Assembly (NCBI RefSeq): GCF_036417845.1
Contig: NW_027118693.1
Coordinates: 4,040,001-4,104,000 of the forward strand
Source of the DNA: Apteryx mantelli
Lineage: Eukaryota > Chordata > Aves > Apterygiformes > Apterygidae
Direction of reading: 5' to 3'
Length of the DNA: 64,000 bases
The position numbers and the translations under genes were made by a program. Positions 12,451 to 24,500 of this stretch are shown one piece after another; position 1 is the stretch's first letter; each line of letters opens with the position of its first letter. The notes under the pieces are model-generated. The model did not search any database and was not told the DNA's origin. It saw only the letters and a list, made by a program, of their open reading frames with translations.

Positions 12451-12705
12451 GGATGTCCCCACGGTGGCCACCAAGGCATTGAGATGGGGATCCCCACAGT
12501 GACCACCAAGGCATTGTGATGGGAGTCCCAATGGCGACCACCAGGGCTTTGTTGATGGGGGGGTCCCCATGGTCACCACGAAGGCATTGAGATGGGGGTC
12601 CCCATGGTCACTACCAAGGCATTGTGATGGGAGTCCCCACGGCGACCACCAGGGCTTTTTGATGGAGGTCCCCACGGCGACCACCAGGGCTTTTTGATGG
12701 GAGTG
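12451..12705 (+). repeat. Minisatellite, about 36-bp unit, seven copies
   Basis: The unit centres on TCCCCACGGCGACCACCA, then GGC-TT or AGGCATT, then GATGGG. Unit starts fall near 12454, 12490, 12525, 12562, 12598, 12635 and 12670, with copies differing at a few sites (CGG/TGG, GGCTTT/AGGCATT). A degraded copy follows to about 12760. The 36-bp length keeps a reading frame and one minus-strand frame runs through it, but the encoded text is simple repetition. Confidence 0.85.
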
Positions 12706-12760
12706 GCGTCATGCACACAAGGCCATTGTGATGGGGCAGTCCCTGTGGTGACCGTGTCTT

Positions 12761-15510
12761 TGCTGGGGCCAGAGCCCTGAGGTCCTCACTCCGAAGAGAG
12801 CGGCTTGATCAGGAGGAAGCAGCTCCCCTTGGTGCCAGAGTGGCAGGTCTCTGGAAGAGGATCCTGGAGATGGGCAAGGAGCGGCAGGCAAACGTCTGCT
12901 CCCAGCCCATGGATGGGCTTCCAGGCACACAGGAGCGCAGGAGGAGAGGCCACATCCCAGACTAGCCTCCTTCAGGCCTTCAGCTTCACAACGTGTCACA
13001 GCTTCAAATGAGCTCTCTAGAGCAGCACTTTCCATGCCCTTGGTGCGTAGAGAAGACTTTGAGTAGACAAGCAGGAGACAGGGGAGAGAAAGGGCAGAGA
13101 CATCAGAGTGCAGAGCTGGGGCTCCCAGCATCACAGAGGGGGTGCCACAGGCTCAAGAAGCAACCCAAACAAGTAAAGGAGTCCTTCCTTTTGCAGTGAC
13201 TTGGAAAGCCACATCTCTCACAGTATTCAAGGGGGATGGAGTCTCCCTTCTGCAAGATTTGTCCCTGGACTGTGCAGAGACTAGGAAGAGCAGGAAGGTC
13301 GGTTGCAGGGATGCTCTCAAACTTCAGCAGCTGCAGAGCTGGGAGCTGGTCATCTCACAAACTTGGGAGTGAGTCAAAATGCAGGTCCTGAGGCATCGCA
13401 CTGCCTCATAGGCTCTGCACTGGAGCCTGGACAGCAGCACTGCAGTGTGTGGGCATGTCCTGCGAAGCCCAGAGTCATAAAATGTGGGAGATCCAGGATG
13501 TCAGCGCTGTACAGACCCCGGGAGAGCAAGGGTGCCTGCGGGGAGGAGGGCAGGGGGCTGAGGAGCGTACCCAGGGGAGAAGCACAGCCCCAAGGTGACA
13601 CTGAAAAGCACAAGGACCAAATGAGGCCCAGGGATGAGAAATGGCTTTCCTCAGGCTCAGCCAGAAGGAAAGATGGGCAAATTTCATGGGAAATGGGAAA
13701 ACTTCCCCACATTTGCTACCTGGCCTCGCCCATGGCTTTGGAGCCTGGCAGGCTCCAGGGTCCTGGATAAGGGCCTCTGGATGATGTGTGTCAAGGGTAT
13801 GTTTGCTCTTCTCTGGCATAGCATCTCTAGCTCAAGCACTGCCGACTGAGAAACCTTGCCGAGCACTTTTAAAAGCAAAGAGCCTGCCTTGGTGCCTAAA
13901 GGAGGAAGGCTACGTCCTGTCCCACATTGTCCTACGTCCTGCTTCCACAAAAAGAGGGGCCCACAGCAGAAACCAGTTTTGAGGCTCACCAAAGCATTTC
14001 TCAGCCTGTGGCCATGCTTTGTGCTGGTTCATCCCACATGCCTTGGATCTTCTAAAAACGCCAACCCCCAAATCCCAGATTCCTGCACAGGTCTGCCCAG
14101 TGTAGTGACCTGTCAGTGTAGGGGTGCAGAAGTGACATCTCCAGTGCCCCATTTGAGACATTTCACAGTCTTTGGCACTGTCTGGAGACGTTCCTGAAGG
14201 ATTTATCAGAAAATTATGGAAAATAACTGCAGTGAAGGCAGGTGGCTGCTTTCCAGCACATGAGGGGAAATCTCTCTGCTCTCTCCCTGCCTGTGCCATC
14301 TCCATGGCAGTGACCTACTGAGCCCCCAGATGACACGAGCTGAGGTCCCAATGGGACATGCCCCATCACAGGGATGTCTCCCCGGTATCATGGGCAGGGT
14401 CCCTCACTTCCCTGTGAGGCCGAGGCACTCCTGGGCACTGCTCACACCCTCCCCACGGCTGCCCTTCATAGTGGCTCCATGGCAAGGAGAGGGGACAGGA
14501 GGCAGTGGGGACCACGTTGGGGTAGCAGGAGGAGCAGGGGCATGTTGGAAAGGAGTTTTGGGTAATGAGATGGGAAGAGCGTCCTGTTTCTCTGGCTGGA
14601 GAGGTGAAACGAGAGCAAGAGGGCAAGCAACATGGAGGACTGCTGGACGGACACCATCAGCCAGGACCACAGCTCCTTGTTCCCAACACTCCTGCAGCTC
14701 TCCACCAAGGGTAAGGGCTTTGGGAGCTCCTTCCCAAGGTGTCGCACAGAGACTGTTAACTGCCAAAACCGCTGTGGATCCCGGGCTGTGGGGGTGGCTG
14801 GACAGGGCTGGGGGCTGCTGCGAGAGCCCTGCCTGAGGGTCCCCTCTGGCTCGGGGGACAATGTGACAGCCAGGACTGCTGGGTCCTGGGGCTGGGGCTG
14901 TCCTGAGCCCCAAGGCTTCTGTGTGGCCAGCTCCATCGCCTCTTAGGGTGGGGGGGGCATGGGAATCCATGACAGGTTTCCCTGGGAGTGGGTCCCCCTT
15001 GGGGTCTGGCTCTGAGAGGAAAGGGGTCCTGCATCCCAGAGGCTGAGGTGGCTGCAGCTCCATGGGGCTCTCAAGACCCTGCTGGAAATGTCCATATACC
15101 ATAATGAAACCATCACCTTGTAATAACCCCAAGTCCACTGGGTGTTTGGGAAAATCTCTGTTCCTTCCCCCTGGATCCTTTTATGCTTCCAACTTGGTGC
15201 AGCATGTTTTGCGCTCAGAGATGCCATCTTCAGATGGCCACAGCTCCTGTCCTCCTGCAAATTGGGCTCAAATCACTGCACCCAAAAGAAAATACATTGG
15301 AGAGAGCAGATTGGAAACAGGCGGAGGTGCAATCCCCATTCAACAGGTCCTGGCTGACCCCAAGGCCTTTTCTCTGAGCTGGGGTGGGCAGTGCTGGGGT
15401 GAGCCCAACACCGCCATCTCCCTCAGCCCCCTCACGACCCCACACCACCACTCCCTAGCCGAGCCCTAGGGCTGCCGTGGGCAGGGGGCCAGGGCAGGAG
15501 GGGTGAGAGG
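12761..15510. other. No gene recognised
   Basis: GC-rich intergenic or intronic DNA. A possible short exon reading MEDCWTDTISQ starts at 14632 and is followed by AAGGGTAAGG, which could be a splice donor at about 14709. It has no recognised domain, so I leave it uncalled. Confidence 0.35.
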
Positions 15511-15515
15511 ACACT

Positions 15516-15540
15516 GCCCTGCCCTGCCCTGCCCTGCCCT
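15516..15540 (+). repeat. (GCCCT)5 microsatellite
   Basis: Five perfect tandem GCCCT units just before CpG island B. Confidence 0.9.
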
Positions 15541-15559
15541 GGGGGCAGCAGGACGCTGC

Positions 15560-16290
15560 CTGCGGGCTCCGCCACCCCGGCCAGCACCAGGGCCCCCACA
15601 CCGGCGCCATGGATGCCACCAACACACACCCCAGCGCTGCCCCCCCATGTCCCGCATGGGCCCCAGGGCGCAGGGCAGCCAGCAGCCCCGTGGGGCCCCT
15701 TCCGCACAGCCCAGCCCCGCCGGGGTAGCGGCCGCGTCCCGGGTCCCCGCACTACACGCCCACACGGCGCTGCGCTGCCCCCAGGCCCTGCTGCGCCCCG
15801 CGCTGCCGCCCACAACATGGCACCCCACCACGGGGGAGGGGGCGAACATGCCCGCCAGGACAGGAGGTCCCAGCGTTGCCATGGCATCGCCCCAGTGCAG
15901 CCCTCCTATTGGCTGTCAGGAGGAGGAGGGCGGGCATCGATTTCACTGATGGCTCTGCCAGCCAATTGCAGTCCAACATGTGGAAAAAAATAAGGCGTCA
16001 AAGAAAGAGGTGAAAGAGGAGCGGGAGCAAAGCAGGCGAGAAGCGAGCGGGCAAGAGGGTTTGGTGGGGGCTGCGGGCGCGTTCACATGGCGGCGGGTGC
16101 CCTCCCGCCGGGGCGGGGCAGCGGTGCTGGCTTTGCCGGGGCTGCTTTGCTGCAGGAGCTGCAGCAGGGGCTGGTGGGGCCGTGATCAGGGGCCAGAGCG
16201 ACGTGGGCCAGAGGGGGGAGCTGCCCTGCAGGCAGACGTGGCGGCCTGCCGCGAGCAGCTGGGCCGGGGCGGCTCGGTGGGGTTTGGGGG
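15560..16290 (+). promoter_or_regulatory. CpG island B with CCAAT boxes, probable promoter
   Basis: Dense CpG on both sides of a short AT-rich gap. An inverted CCAAT box (ATTGG, 15908-15912), a direct CCAAT (15962-15966) and a TATA-like AAAAAATAAGG (about 15984-15994) lie in order, which suggests + strand transcription starting near 16010-16030. The first good ATG downstream, 16087, opens a 32-codon frame beginning MAAGALPPGRGSG. Its Ala/Gly/Pro-rich text and a nearby CTGGTGGGG possible donor would suit a first coding exon, but I cannot identify the gene. Confidence 0.55.
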
Positions 16291-18857
16291 CAGGAAGCTT
16301 TGGCCCTGTGGTGGCTCTGGGATCCCTGTTGAAGCGTTTCCCTGAGGTGCTGCTGCCAGCGCAGCCCCAGGTGCTGCTCGGAGCTGCGTTTGGGAGGTGC
16401 TGGGCAAAGTGTGAGCAGGCTGCTGGTGTCCTCACAAGGGGCCCTTCCCAATGGTGTCTTCTGTTGTGAAAACTGCATTTCCGAGTGTCTCTGAGAGAGG
16501 CTGTGCCCGCATGTCATGCCGTGCCTTAGCCGTTGTTTTTGCTCCCTGCCTCTTGCTTTGTGCCGAGACCTGTGAGCCTGGCAGCAGGGTGAAGGGTGTT
16601 TGCAGAAGAGCTGTGTAAGTGTGAGCTGTTTTGCTTGTCAGGGGCCCTGAAAGTTGATGAACGGCCAGTGCTTGCACTTGCTGTTGTTCTTTCCATGCTC
16701 CTAGGTCAGGGTGAAGAGTTGCTGAATTGTGTCTCTGCTGGTTTCACCAACTGAGATGCCCTGGCCTGAGTCCTTCCACGTGTCTCCAATTGTCAGGGCC
16801 TAAAATAGGAGAATGCTTGTTGTCGTGGATGTGTAGAGGATTTTCTGGTTTTGTTCAGCACTGGGGAAGGAAGCAGAGTTCTGAGTTGCGGGAAGGCTTC
16901 TCCCTGTGCCTGGGACATGAGGCCCTGCTGTCTTCAGTTTCATGATCGCTGTTCCCATGCAATCCTCCCATTAGAAAATGTTGCCAAGAATTACTTGCAG
17001 GCTGTTCTGCAATTCTTAAATTTCATAGGCTAGGTGTTGATAATGCGTAGCAGAAGCTAATCTTTTGGTGTAGTAACTGGTAGGCAATGGGTGTTTCAGA
17101 GCATTGTGAGTATTATGAGGCCATGATGTGAATCTGTGATGTGATGACACTTCTATGTGAGCAGCTGACAGGTGAGGAGAAGACGCATGGCTTGGATGCT
17201 GGTGGTGAGGTCACTTCTGGGTTTGTTGCGTGTGCTCAGAGGAGGGATTGACCCCTGCAGAGCTCTACAGCAATACAGAAGTGCAACTCATTAATCAAGC
17301 AGAAGTGGATGTTCCACATCATCTGACACAAATTTTATTCCACTCTGTCATCATGAGTTAGTACTGCTACATTTCAAATGCAGATGATGTTCTGTGGTGA
17401 GCATGGCCATGGAGTTTGCCTTTCCACTTGTTGCTAAGTAGAAGCTTGCAGCGTCCTTGCAGTCAGCTAGGGAGTGCAGCTAGACTTTTGAGGCTGCTAA
17501 ATGAATGTAGTGCTGGTGTAAATGAATGTAGTGCTGGTGTGAGCAGTGGTGTTAGTAATCTCTTCTTGCCAAGGTGAGTGCGCTTTAGAAATTGCCCCTG
17601 TCAAAAGAGGAGGGAGCGTGTGAGATTTTCCTACAAGGTCTGAATGCTGTGTCTGTCTTTGAGGTGTCCAGCTGCTGTGGTGACACGTTTGGAACTGTAA
17701 CACTTGAGGGGTCTCTGATTTTCTGTCCACGTATGCAGTCATTGGAGAATGGGTGCAAAGGCAGTTGGAGGAGACAGAAGGAATGTCACCCCCCAGAAAG
17801 GGTATGGGCCACATTTTGAAAGAGATTTCTTGTTCAGAGAAGTTGAGGCACAAGCGAGAGGCAAGAGCTGGCCTGATGAGCCACTGTGAGAGCACTTGAT
17901 CTCTGCTTCCTGGAGGTGGGAAGTGAGCAGGCCCTTGGCTGTGAGTGGCTGTTCAGAGGCAGAGCCTGTTGCAAGGCCTTGGAGGCCTAGAAAGGAATGG
18001 AAGGTCTGGAGAGTTGGGCTTGGTGTGTTGTGGGGTGCTTGGGGTGCCCTGCGTGCTGCCATGTGTGGTGCTGTGGGCTGTGTGTCGCTGATGCAGAGGC
18101 GTGTGTTGGTTGCCAACCCTCTGTGAGGTGTGGAGGTAACGGCGTGTCACAGTGCGAGATGCCCTGTGGTGGAGCCGGGTGGTGGCCCCAGTGTTTTGCT
18201 GCTCAGCGTGGGAGGAGGTGTCTGGAGAGAGCAGTGCTTTGCTCCCAAGGCCCAGCCTGCCGTCACAGTGTCCTTCTGGGAGAGCTGGGTGAGGACTGTT
18301 GGTGACCGTGTTCCCTCCTTGGAGCATCGTGGTGCGAGGCAGGGCTGCTCACGGTTTGGTGGTTTGTGTCAGCTGAGGTTCAGGCTTGCGGTTTCGGAAG
18401 GGTTTGATGCTTCCGTGAGTCTTTGGGATTTTAGTGACTGCTGGTGAGAGTTCTCTTCTCCCTCCTTAAAGGCTTTCTGTTGAATCTGGACCCTCATTGC
18501 ATCTTCCCATCTCAGACGCTAATCCATTGCAGTCCCTCAGTGAGATGGGTAGTTAATGAAAGCAGTGAGAGGCATTTCTGCACGTTGTGCCTACGCAGAG
18601 CCTTGCAGAGAGGGGAGATGCCCCCTCACAAGAAGTCAGGCCTGTGAGGGCGATGGGTGGCTCTGAGACACCTGTCCTTGTTCAGCGGTGGAGGCGGCAT
18701 CTCCAAAGCCTCTGGTGCCTTTGGCAAGAGTCTCACAATAGCAGATTCCTTGAGGCTGCAATGGGGGAGCCATGTGGAGGTAGCAGGTCTCCAACGCCCT
18801 GCTCCAGGCAGGTGCCAGTAGAGGAGGTATCTTGGGGCCTTTTCCGGTGAAGTTTTG
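16291..18857. other. No gene recognised; GT-rich towards the right
   Basis: Could be the first intron of a gene driven by island B. From about 17100 the + strand is G/T-rich. I could not align it to the 65-bp satellite. Confidence 0.35.
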
Positions 18858-19225
18858 ATTCTCTCCAAGGATGGAGATCTGGGAACCTCTCTGGATCTGT
18901 GTGTCGCAGTTTGGCCACCGTCACGGAGAAAAAGGTTTCTTCTTAACATCTGAGAAGCATTTCCCATTGTCCAGTTTGTCCCTGTTGCCTCTCATGCTAT
19001 TAGTGTGCACCTCCAAGAAAATCCGTCTCCGTCTTCTCTGTGCCCTCCATGAGGTAGCTGTGCACAGCATGAAGATCTCTGTTGGCCTTCTCTTGTCTAG
19101 GCTGAACAAAGCCAGCTCTCGCAGCCTCTCCTTTTATGCCCCACGCTGCAGCCCCTGACCATCTTGGTGTCCCTGTGCTGGACTCCCTGCAGTGTGTTAG
19201 TGCCTGTGCAGAACTGGAGAGCCCA
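18858..19225 (-). mobile_element. CR1 LINE fragment, old, 3' part of the reverse transcriptase
   Basis: On the minus strand the text follows the end of CR1 ORF2, with Arg-rich RRRRR, GNRDKL and related blocks in the usual order. On the + strand the familiar sequence GCATTTCCCATTGTCCAG...CTGTTGCCTCTC is readable. It is more diverged than the CR1 copies at 56-60 kb. Confidence 0.7.
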
Positions 19226-20955
19226 AATGGGACCTGGTATATGGACATGGTGTCACCTGTGCCAAAAAGAGGGGTAGAATGTCTTGGTGGCCCTGCTGGC
19301 TGTGCTGTCACCGATAGAGCTCAGCACAGAAGGGAGACATTTGCCCCTGCCTGTTGCAACTCTGTAAGGCCAGCAGAACTGCCAGTAACACTCCAATTCC
19401 TTCTTTCTTTCTAGGTTGCTCCACTCATGAGGTTCCCAGTGCAGTGCTAGAGGCGCTGAGGATGGAGGCAGGATGCCAGGCTGTGTCGCTGTACCTGTCA
19501 ACATCTTGGCCAGCATCGTGAGCCCTCTGTGAAAGCAGCTGCAAGTGACTGAGAAGAGGCTACATGTGGATGCGAAGGCTTCCATAAATGCGCCTGTCTT
19601 CCCTGGGTGACTTGGGGTGTGGGTTCACCTCCTGGTACCTCTGCTGTGCTGCAAATTCCACATCCCACAACTGCTGTTACTGCCAGCGCGCTCAGGAAAT
19701 GCTATTGTGCCCCCTCCTTTTCCTAGGAGGTTGTGGTGCCACACAGGATGAGTCCAAGAGCCTTATAATAGATGCCAGCATGTCTTGAGTGCCTTTGTGT
19801 GAGTGCCCCAAAGCGTCCGTAGCTTGACCTGAGGAAGTCTCAGAGCTCTTGGGCTGCTGGCTCTGTGAGGGTTGAGGATGAGCCCAAGGCCAGGTTGCCC
19901 ATGGCACCCAGCCCTCCGTGCTCTGTGAAGCCAGCTGTGGAGCGCGGACTGCTGCTGCAGAGACTGCGCAGCCAGGAGAGCTGTCATTTCAGCAGCCATC
20001 CAGTGTGGGGCTGTCTCATTGCTTGGGCCTCATGTCAAAGGCTCTGCACCCTTTTTCCCTTCCCTGGGGCTCCTTGTGCAAGTAACTAAGGAAAGGAACG
20101 GAGGTTACTGTGGGCTCAGGAGGACTTCCGGACTCTCAACTGTTTCTGTGTTGTATCTGTAACTTTTATATTACTAAAGAAAATCGCCATGCCCCCATCC
20201 CTAGCTGGAGATTCCTGAGGGGATGGAGTGGAAAGCAGCAGCCTGCTGTGCCCAAAGCAAGCAGGATCCTTCCCTCTGAAAAGAGCAGCATCACCCAAGG
20301 AGGCAGCTCTGTGCCTGATCTTGTGCTGCTCATTTGCAGAGGCCTTGTGAGCCTAGAGTGCCTTGGCCACCTTGTGGTGTAACTGCAAGAGCTTCCCTGA
20401 GTGTCTGGGTTGCGGGGCCAAGGGAAGGCAGCGAGCAGAGCAGTGGCTGTGGAGTGTGCAAGTGGCGAGTGTCCTGCATGCATCTGTTCTTGCTGGCACT
20501 TGGTTGTGTCTAGCAGAAGAGGCAGCTGTGTGGGGCAGAGGCAGTGTGTTTGTAGAGTAGGTGTCAGAGCAGAGGTCTGGCGTCAGGTTGATGCCTGGTG
20601 CAGTGCTGATCTGATCTGAGAGTGTCAGAAAGCCTTTGGAGTGCAGCTGCTGCCTCAGCTGATCTCTGTCCCGAGAAATGCACTGGAAATGGAAGTGGCA
20701 TGCTGCTGTCATTGTGCAGGTGCTGCAGTGCAAAGGCTCCCAGCTGGGACTTGATGGTACTAAAGGAAAAGCAAGACCAATCGTTCCCTTTTGTGATTTG
20801 TTGCCAGGGTGGCAGAGTGGAGCTGTCGCGTGATCTGGAGAGAGTCTTGCCAGGAGATGAAAGCCATTTGCAGAAGACTGTTCTGTGTGGAGTGATCACA
20901 GCGTAATCAAAGGACGTGAGAGTGGCCCAGGTGAGCTTCTCCTCTGTGAAGGTTT
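19226..20955. other. No gene recognised
   Basis: Flank between an old CR1 and the satellite array. No domain seen. Confidence 0.4.
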
Positions 20956-20959
20956 GCAC

Positions 20960-21560
20960 TTTTCAGCTCCCTTGTGACTCAGTCCCAGATAGGGCAGCAG
21001 CAGGCAGGTCGATGCCATTTGTGCTTGTGAGGTGTGTTGTGCGTCTGAAGCTGGTAGGCCAACAGCATGCATGTAGCTTTGGTGATGCTGGTGAGGTCTC
21101 TTGTGTCTGCATGCCTCATAAAGGGGGAGCAGGCCCATTGCTGCTGTTGGTGCTTTTGTGGTCAGTTGTGCATCAGTATGTGATTGGTGATCAGCATGGA
21201 CATTGCTGCTGTTTGTGCTTTTGTGGTCAGTTGTGCATCGGTATGTGATTGGCGATCAGCATGCACATTGCTGCTGTTGGTGCTTTTGTGGTCAGTTGTG
21301 CATCGGTATGTGATTGGCGATCAGCATGCACATTGCTGCTGTTTGTGCTTGTTGAGGTCAATTGTGCCTTAGTCGCAAAGAGGCCAGGAGCAGATATCTG
21401 GCTTCATGGCTGCCTGTGAGGTCACTTGAGCCTGAGGACCTGACATTCCAGCTTGCTGCATATTGCTGCTGCTTGTGTTTGTGGAGTCATTCAGCCTCAG
21501 TATCTGCTAAGCCACTAGGAGCCACATTGCTCCTTTTTTGTATTTGTGAGGTCACTTCTG
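20960..21560 (+). repeat. Left edge of the 65-bp satellite, diverged copies
   Basis: The same 65-bp period is present with a different sequence flavour. Two adjacent copies starting near 21228 and 21293 match each other almost perfectly (CATCGGTATGTGATTGGCGA, then CAGCATGCACATTGCTGC) yet differ widely from the main array. Outer copies from about 20960 are more degraded. Diverged, unhomogenised monomers are normal at satellite borders. Confidence 0.75.
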
Positions 21561-24500
21561 TTGAGTGCCTGATAGGCCAGTGCTGGTGATGTGGGTGTAG
21601 TTTGTGGCTGTGATGTCCCTTGTGGCTGAGTGCCTGATAGGCCAGTGCTGGTGCTGTGGGTGCAGTTTGTGTTTGTGATGTCACTTGTGGCTCAGTGCCT
21701 GATAGGCCAGTGCTGGTAATGTTGGTGCAGTTTGTGGTTGTGATGTCACTTGTGGCTGAGTGCCTGAGAGGCCAGTGCTGGTGCTGTGGGTGGAGTTTGT
21801 GGTTGTGATGTCACTTGTGGCTGAGTGCCTGATAGGCCAGTGCTGGTGCTGTGGGTGGAGTTTGTGTTTGTGATGTCACTTGTGGCTGAGTGCCTGATAG
21901 GCCAGTGCTGGTGCTGTGGGTGGAGTTTGTGTTTGTGATGTCACTTGTGGCTGAGTGCCTGATAAGCCAGTGCTGGTGCTGTGGGTGGAGTTTGTGGTTG
22001 TGATGTCACTTGTGTCTCAGTGCCTGATAGGCCAGTGCTGGTGCTGTGGGTGGAGTTTGTGTTTGTGATGTCGCTTGTGGCTGAGTGCCTGAGAGGCCAG
22101 TGCTGGTGCTGTGGGTGGAGTTTGTGGTTGTGATGTCGCTTGTGGCTGAATGCCTGATAGGCTCGTGCTGGTCACATGTGTGCTGTTTGTTTTTCTGATG
22201 TGACTTGTTGCTCAGTGCCTGATAGGCCAGTGCTGGTCACGTGAGTTCAGTTTGTGGTTGTGAGGTCACTTGTGTCTCAGTGCCTGATAGGGCAGTTCTG
22301 GTCCATCTGACTGCAGTTTGTGGTTATGATGTCACCTGTGGCTGAGTGCCTGATAGGCCAGTGCTGGTGCTGTGGGTGGGGTTTGTGTTTGTGATGTCAC
22401 TTGTGTCTCAGTGCCTGATAGGCCAGTGCTGGTGCTGTGGGTGCAGTTTGTGATTGTGAGGTCAGTTGTGGCTCAGTGCCTGATAGGCCAGTGCTGGTGC
22501 TGTGGGTGCAGTTTGTGGTTGTGATGTCACTTGTGGCTGAGTGCCTGATAGGCCAGTGCTGGTCACATGGGTCGAGTTTGTGGTTGTGATGTCACTTGTG
22601 GCTCAGTGCCTGATAGGCCAGTGCTGGTGCTGTGGGTGCAGTTTATGGTTGTGATGTCACTTGTGGCTGAGTGCGTGATAAGCCAGTGCTGGTCCTGTGG
22701 GTGGGGTTTGTGGTTGTGATGTCACTTGTGTCTCAGTGCCTGATAGGCCAGTGCTGGTCCTGTGGGTTCAGTTTGTGTTGTGATGTCGCTTGTGGCTGAG
22801 TGCCTGATAGGCCAGTGCTGGTAATGTGGGTGCAGTTTGTGATTGTGATGTCCCTTGTGTCTCAGTGCCTGATAGGCCAGTGCTGGTGATGTGGGTGGAG
22901 TTTGTGTTTCTGATGTCCCTTGTGGCTCAGTGCCTGATAGGCCAGTGCTGGTGATGTGGGTGCAGTTTGTGGTTGTGATGTCACTTGTGGCTGAGTGCCT
23001 GATAGGCCAGTGCTGGTAATGTGGGTGCAGTTTGTGATTGTGATGTCCCTTGTGTCTCAGTGCCTGATAGGCCAGTGCTGGTGATGTGGGTGGAGTTTGT
23101 GTTTCTGATGTCCCTTGTGGCTCAGTGCCTGATAGGCCAGTGCTGGTGATGTGGGTGCAGTTTGTGGCTGTGAGGTCACTTGTGGCTGAGTGCCTGATAG
23201 GCCAGTGCTGGTGCTGTGGGTGCAGTTTGTGTTTGTGATGTCGCTTGTGGCTGAGTGCCTGATAGGCCAGTGCTGGTGATGTGGGTACAGTTTGTGGTTG
23301 TGAGGTGACTTGTGGCTCAGTGCCTGATAGGCCAGTGCTGGTCCTGTGGGTGGGGTTTGTGGCTGTGAGGTCACTTGTGGCTGTGTGCCTGATAGGCCAG
23401 TGCTGGTGCTGTGGGTGCAGTTTGTGGTTGTGATGTCACTTGTGGCTCAGTGCCTGATAGGCCAGTGCTGGTGGTGTGGCTGCAGTTTGTGTTTGTGATG
23501 TCACTTGTGGCTGAGTGCCTGATAGGCCAGTGCTGGGGATTTCGCTGCAGTTTGTGGTTGTGATGTCACTTGTGGCTCACTGCCTGATAGGCCAGTGCTG
23601 GTCACACGTCTGTAGTTTGTGGTTGTGAGGTCACTTGTGGCTCACTGCCTGATAGGCCAGTGCTGGTCACACGTCTGTAGTTTGTGGTTGTGAGGTCACT
23701 TGTGGCTCAGTGCCTGATAGGCCAGTGCTGGTGGTGTGGCTGCAGTTTGTGGTTGTGATGTCACTTGTGGCTCAGTTCCTGATAGGCCAGTGCTGGTCAC
23801 ATGGCTGCAGTTTGTTTGTGATGTCACTTGTGGCTCAGTGCCTGATAGGCCAGTGCTGGTGCTGTGGGTGCAGTTTGTGGTTGTGAGGTCACTTGTGGCT
23901 CAGTGCCTGATAGGCCAGTGCTGGTCTCATGGCTGTAGTTTGTGGTTGTGATGTCCCTTGTGGCTGAGTGCCTGATAGGCCAGTGCTGGTGCTGTGGGTG
24001 GAGTTTGTGTTTGTGATGTCACTTGTGGCTGAGTGCCTGATAGGCCAGTGCTGGTGCTGTGGGTGCATTTTGTGGTTGTGAGGTCACTTGTGTCTCAGTA
24101 CCTGATAGGCCAGTGCTGGTGCTGTGGGTGCAGTTTGTGTTTGTGATGTCACTTGTGTCTGAGTGCCTGATAGGCCCGTTCTGGTCACATGTGTGCATTT
24201 TTTGTTTGTGATGTCACTTGTGGCTCAGTGCCTGATAGGCTAGTGTTGGTGATGTGGGTGCAGTTTGTGTTTGTGATGTCACTTGTGGCTCAGTGCCTGA
24301 TAGGCCAGTGCTGGTGCTGTGGGTGCAGTTTGTGGTTGTGAGGTCACTTGTGGCTCAGTGCCTGATAGGCTAGTGTTGGTCCTTTGGGGGGAGTTTGTGG
24401 TTGTGATGTCACTTGTGTCTCACTGCCTGATAGGCCAGTGCTGGTACTGTGGGTGCAGTTTTTGTTTGTGATGTCGCTTGTGGCTCAGTGCCTGATAGGC

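Noticed and set aside
14632-14720. Possible coding exon starting MEDCWTDTISQ with a GTAAGG donor
   Set aside because: Attractive donor, but no homology, acceptor or partner exon could be identified.
12144-15138. Many 100-240-codon open frames on both strands
   Set aside because: No recognisable domain or splice pattern; GC-rich composition explains them.
17100-18640. GT-rich DNA as possible early satellite copies
   Set aside because: No 65-bp period or shared block could be found by reading.
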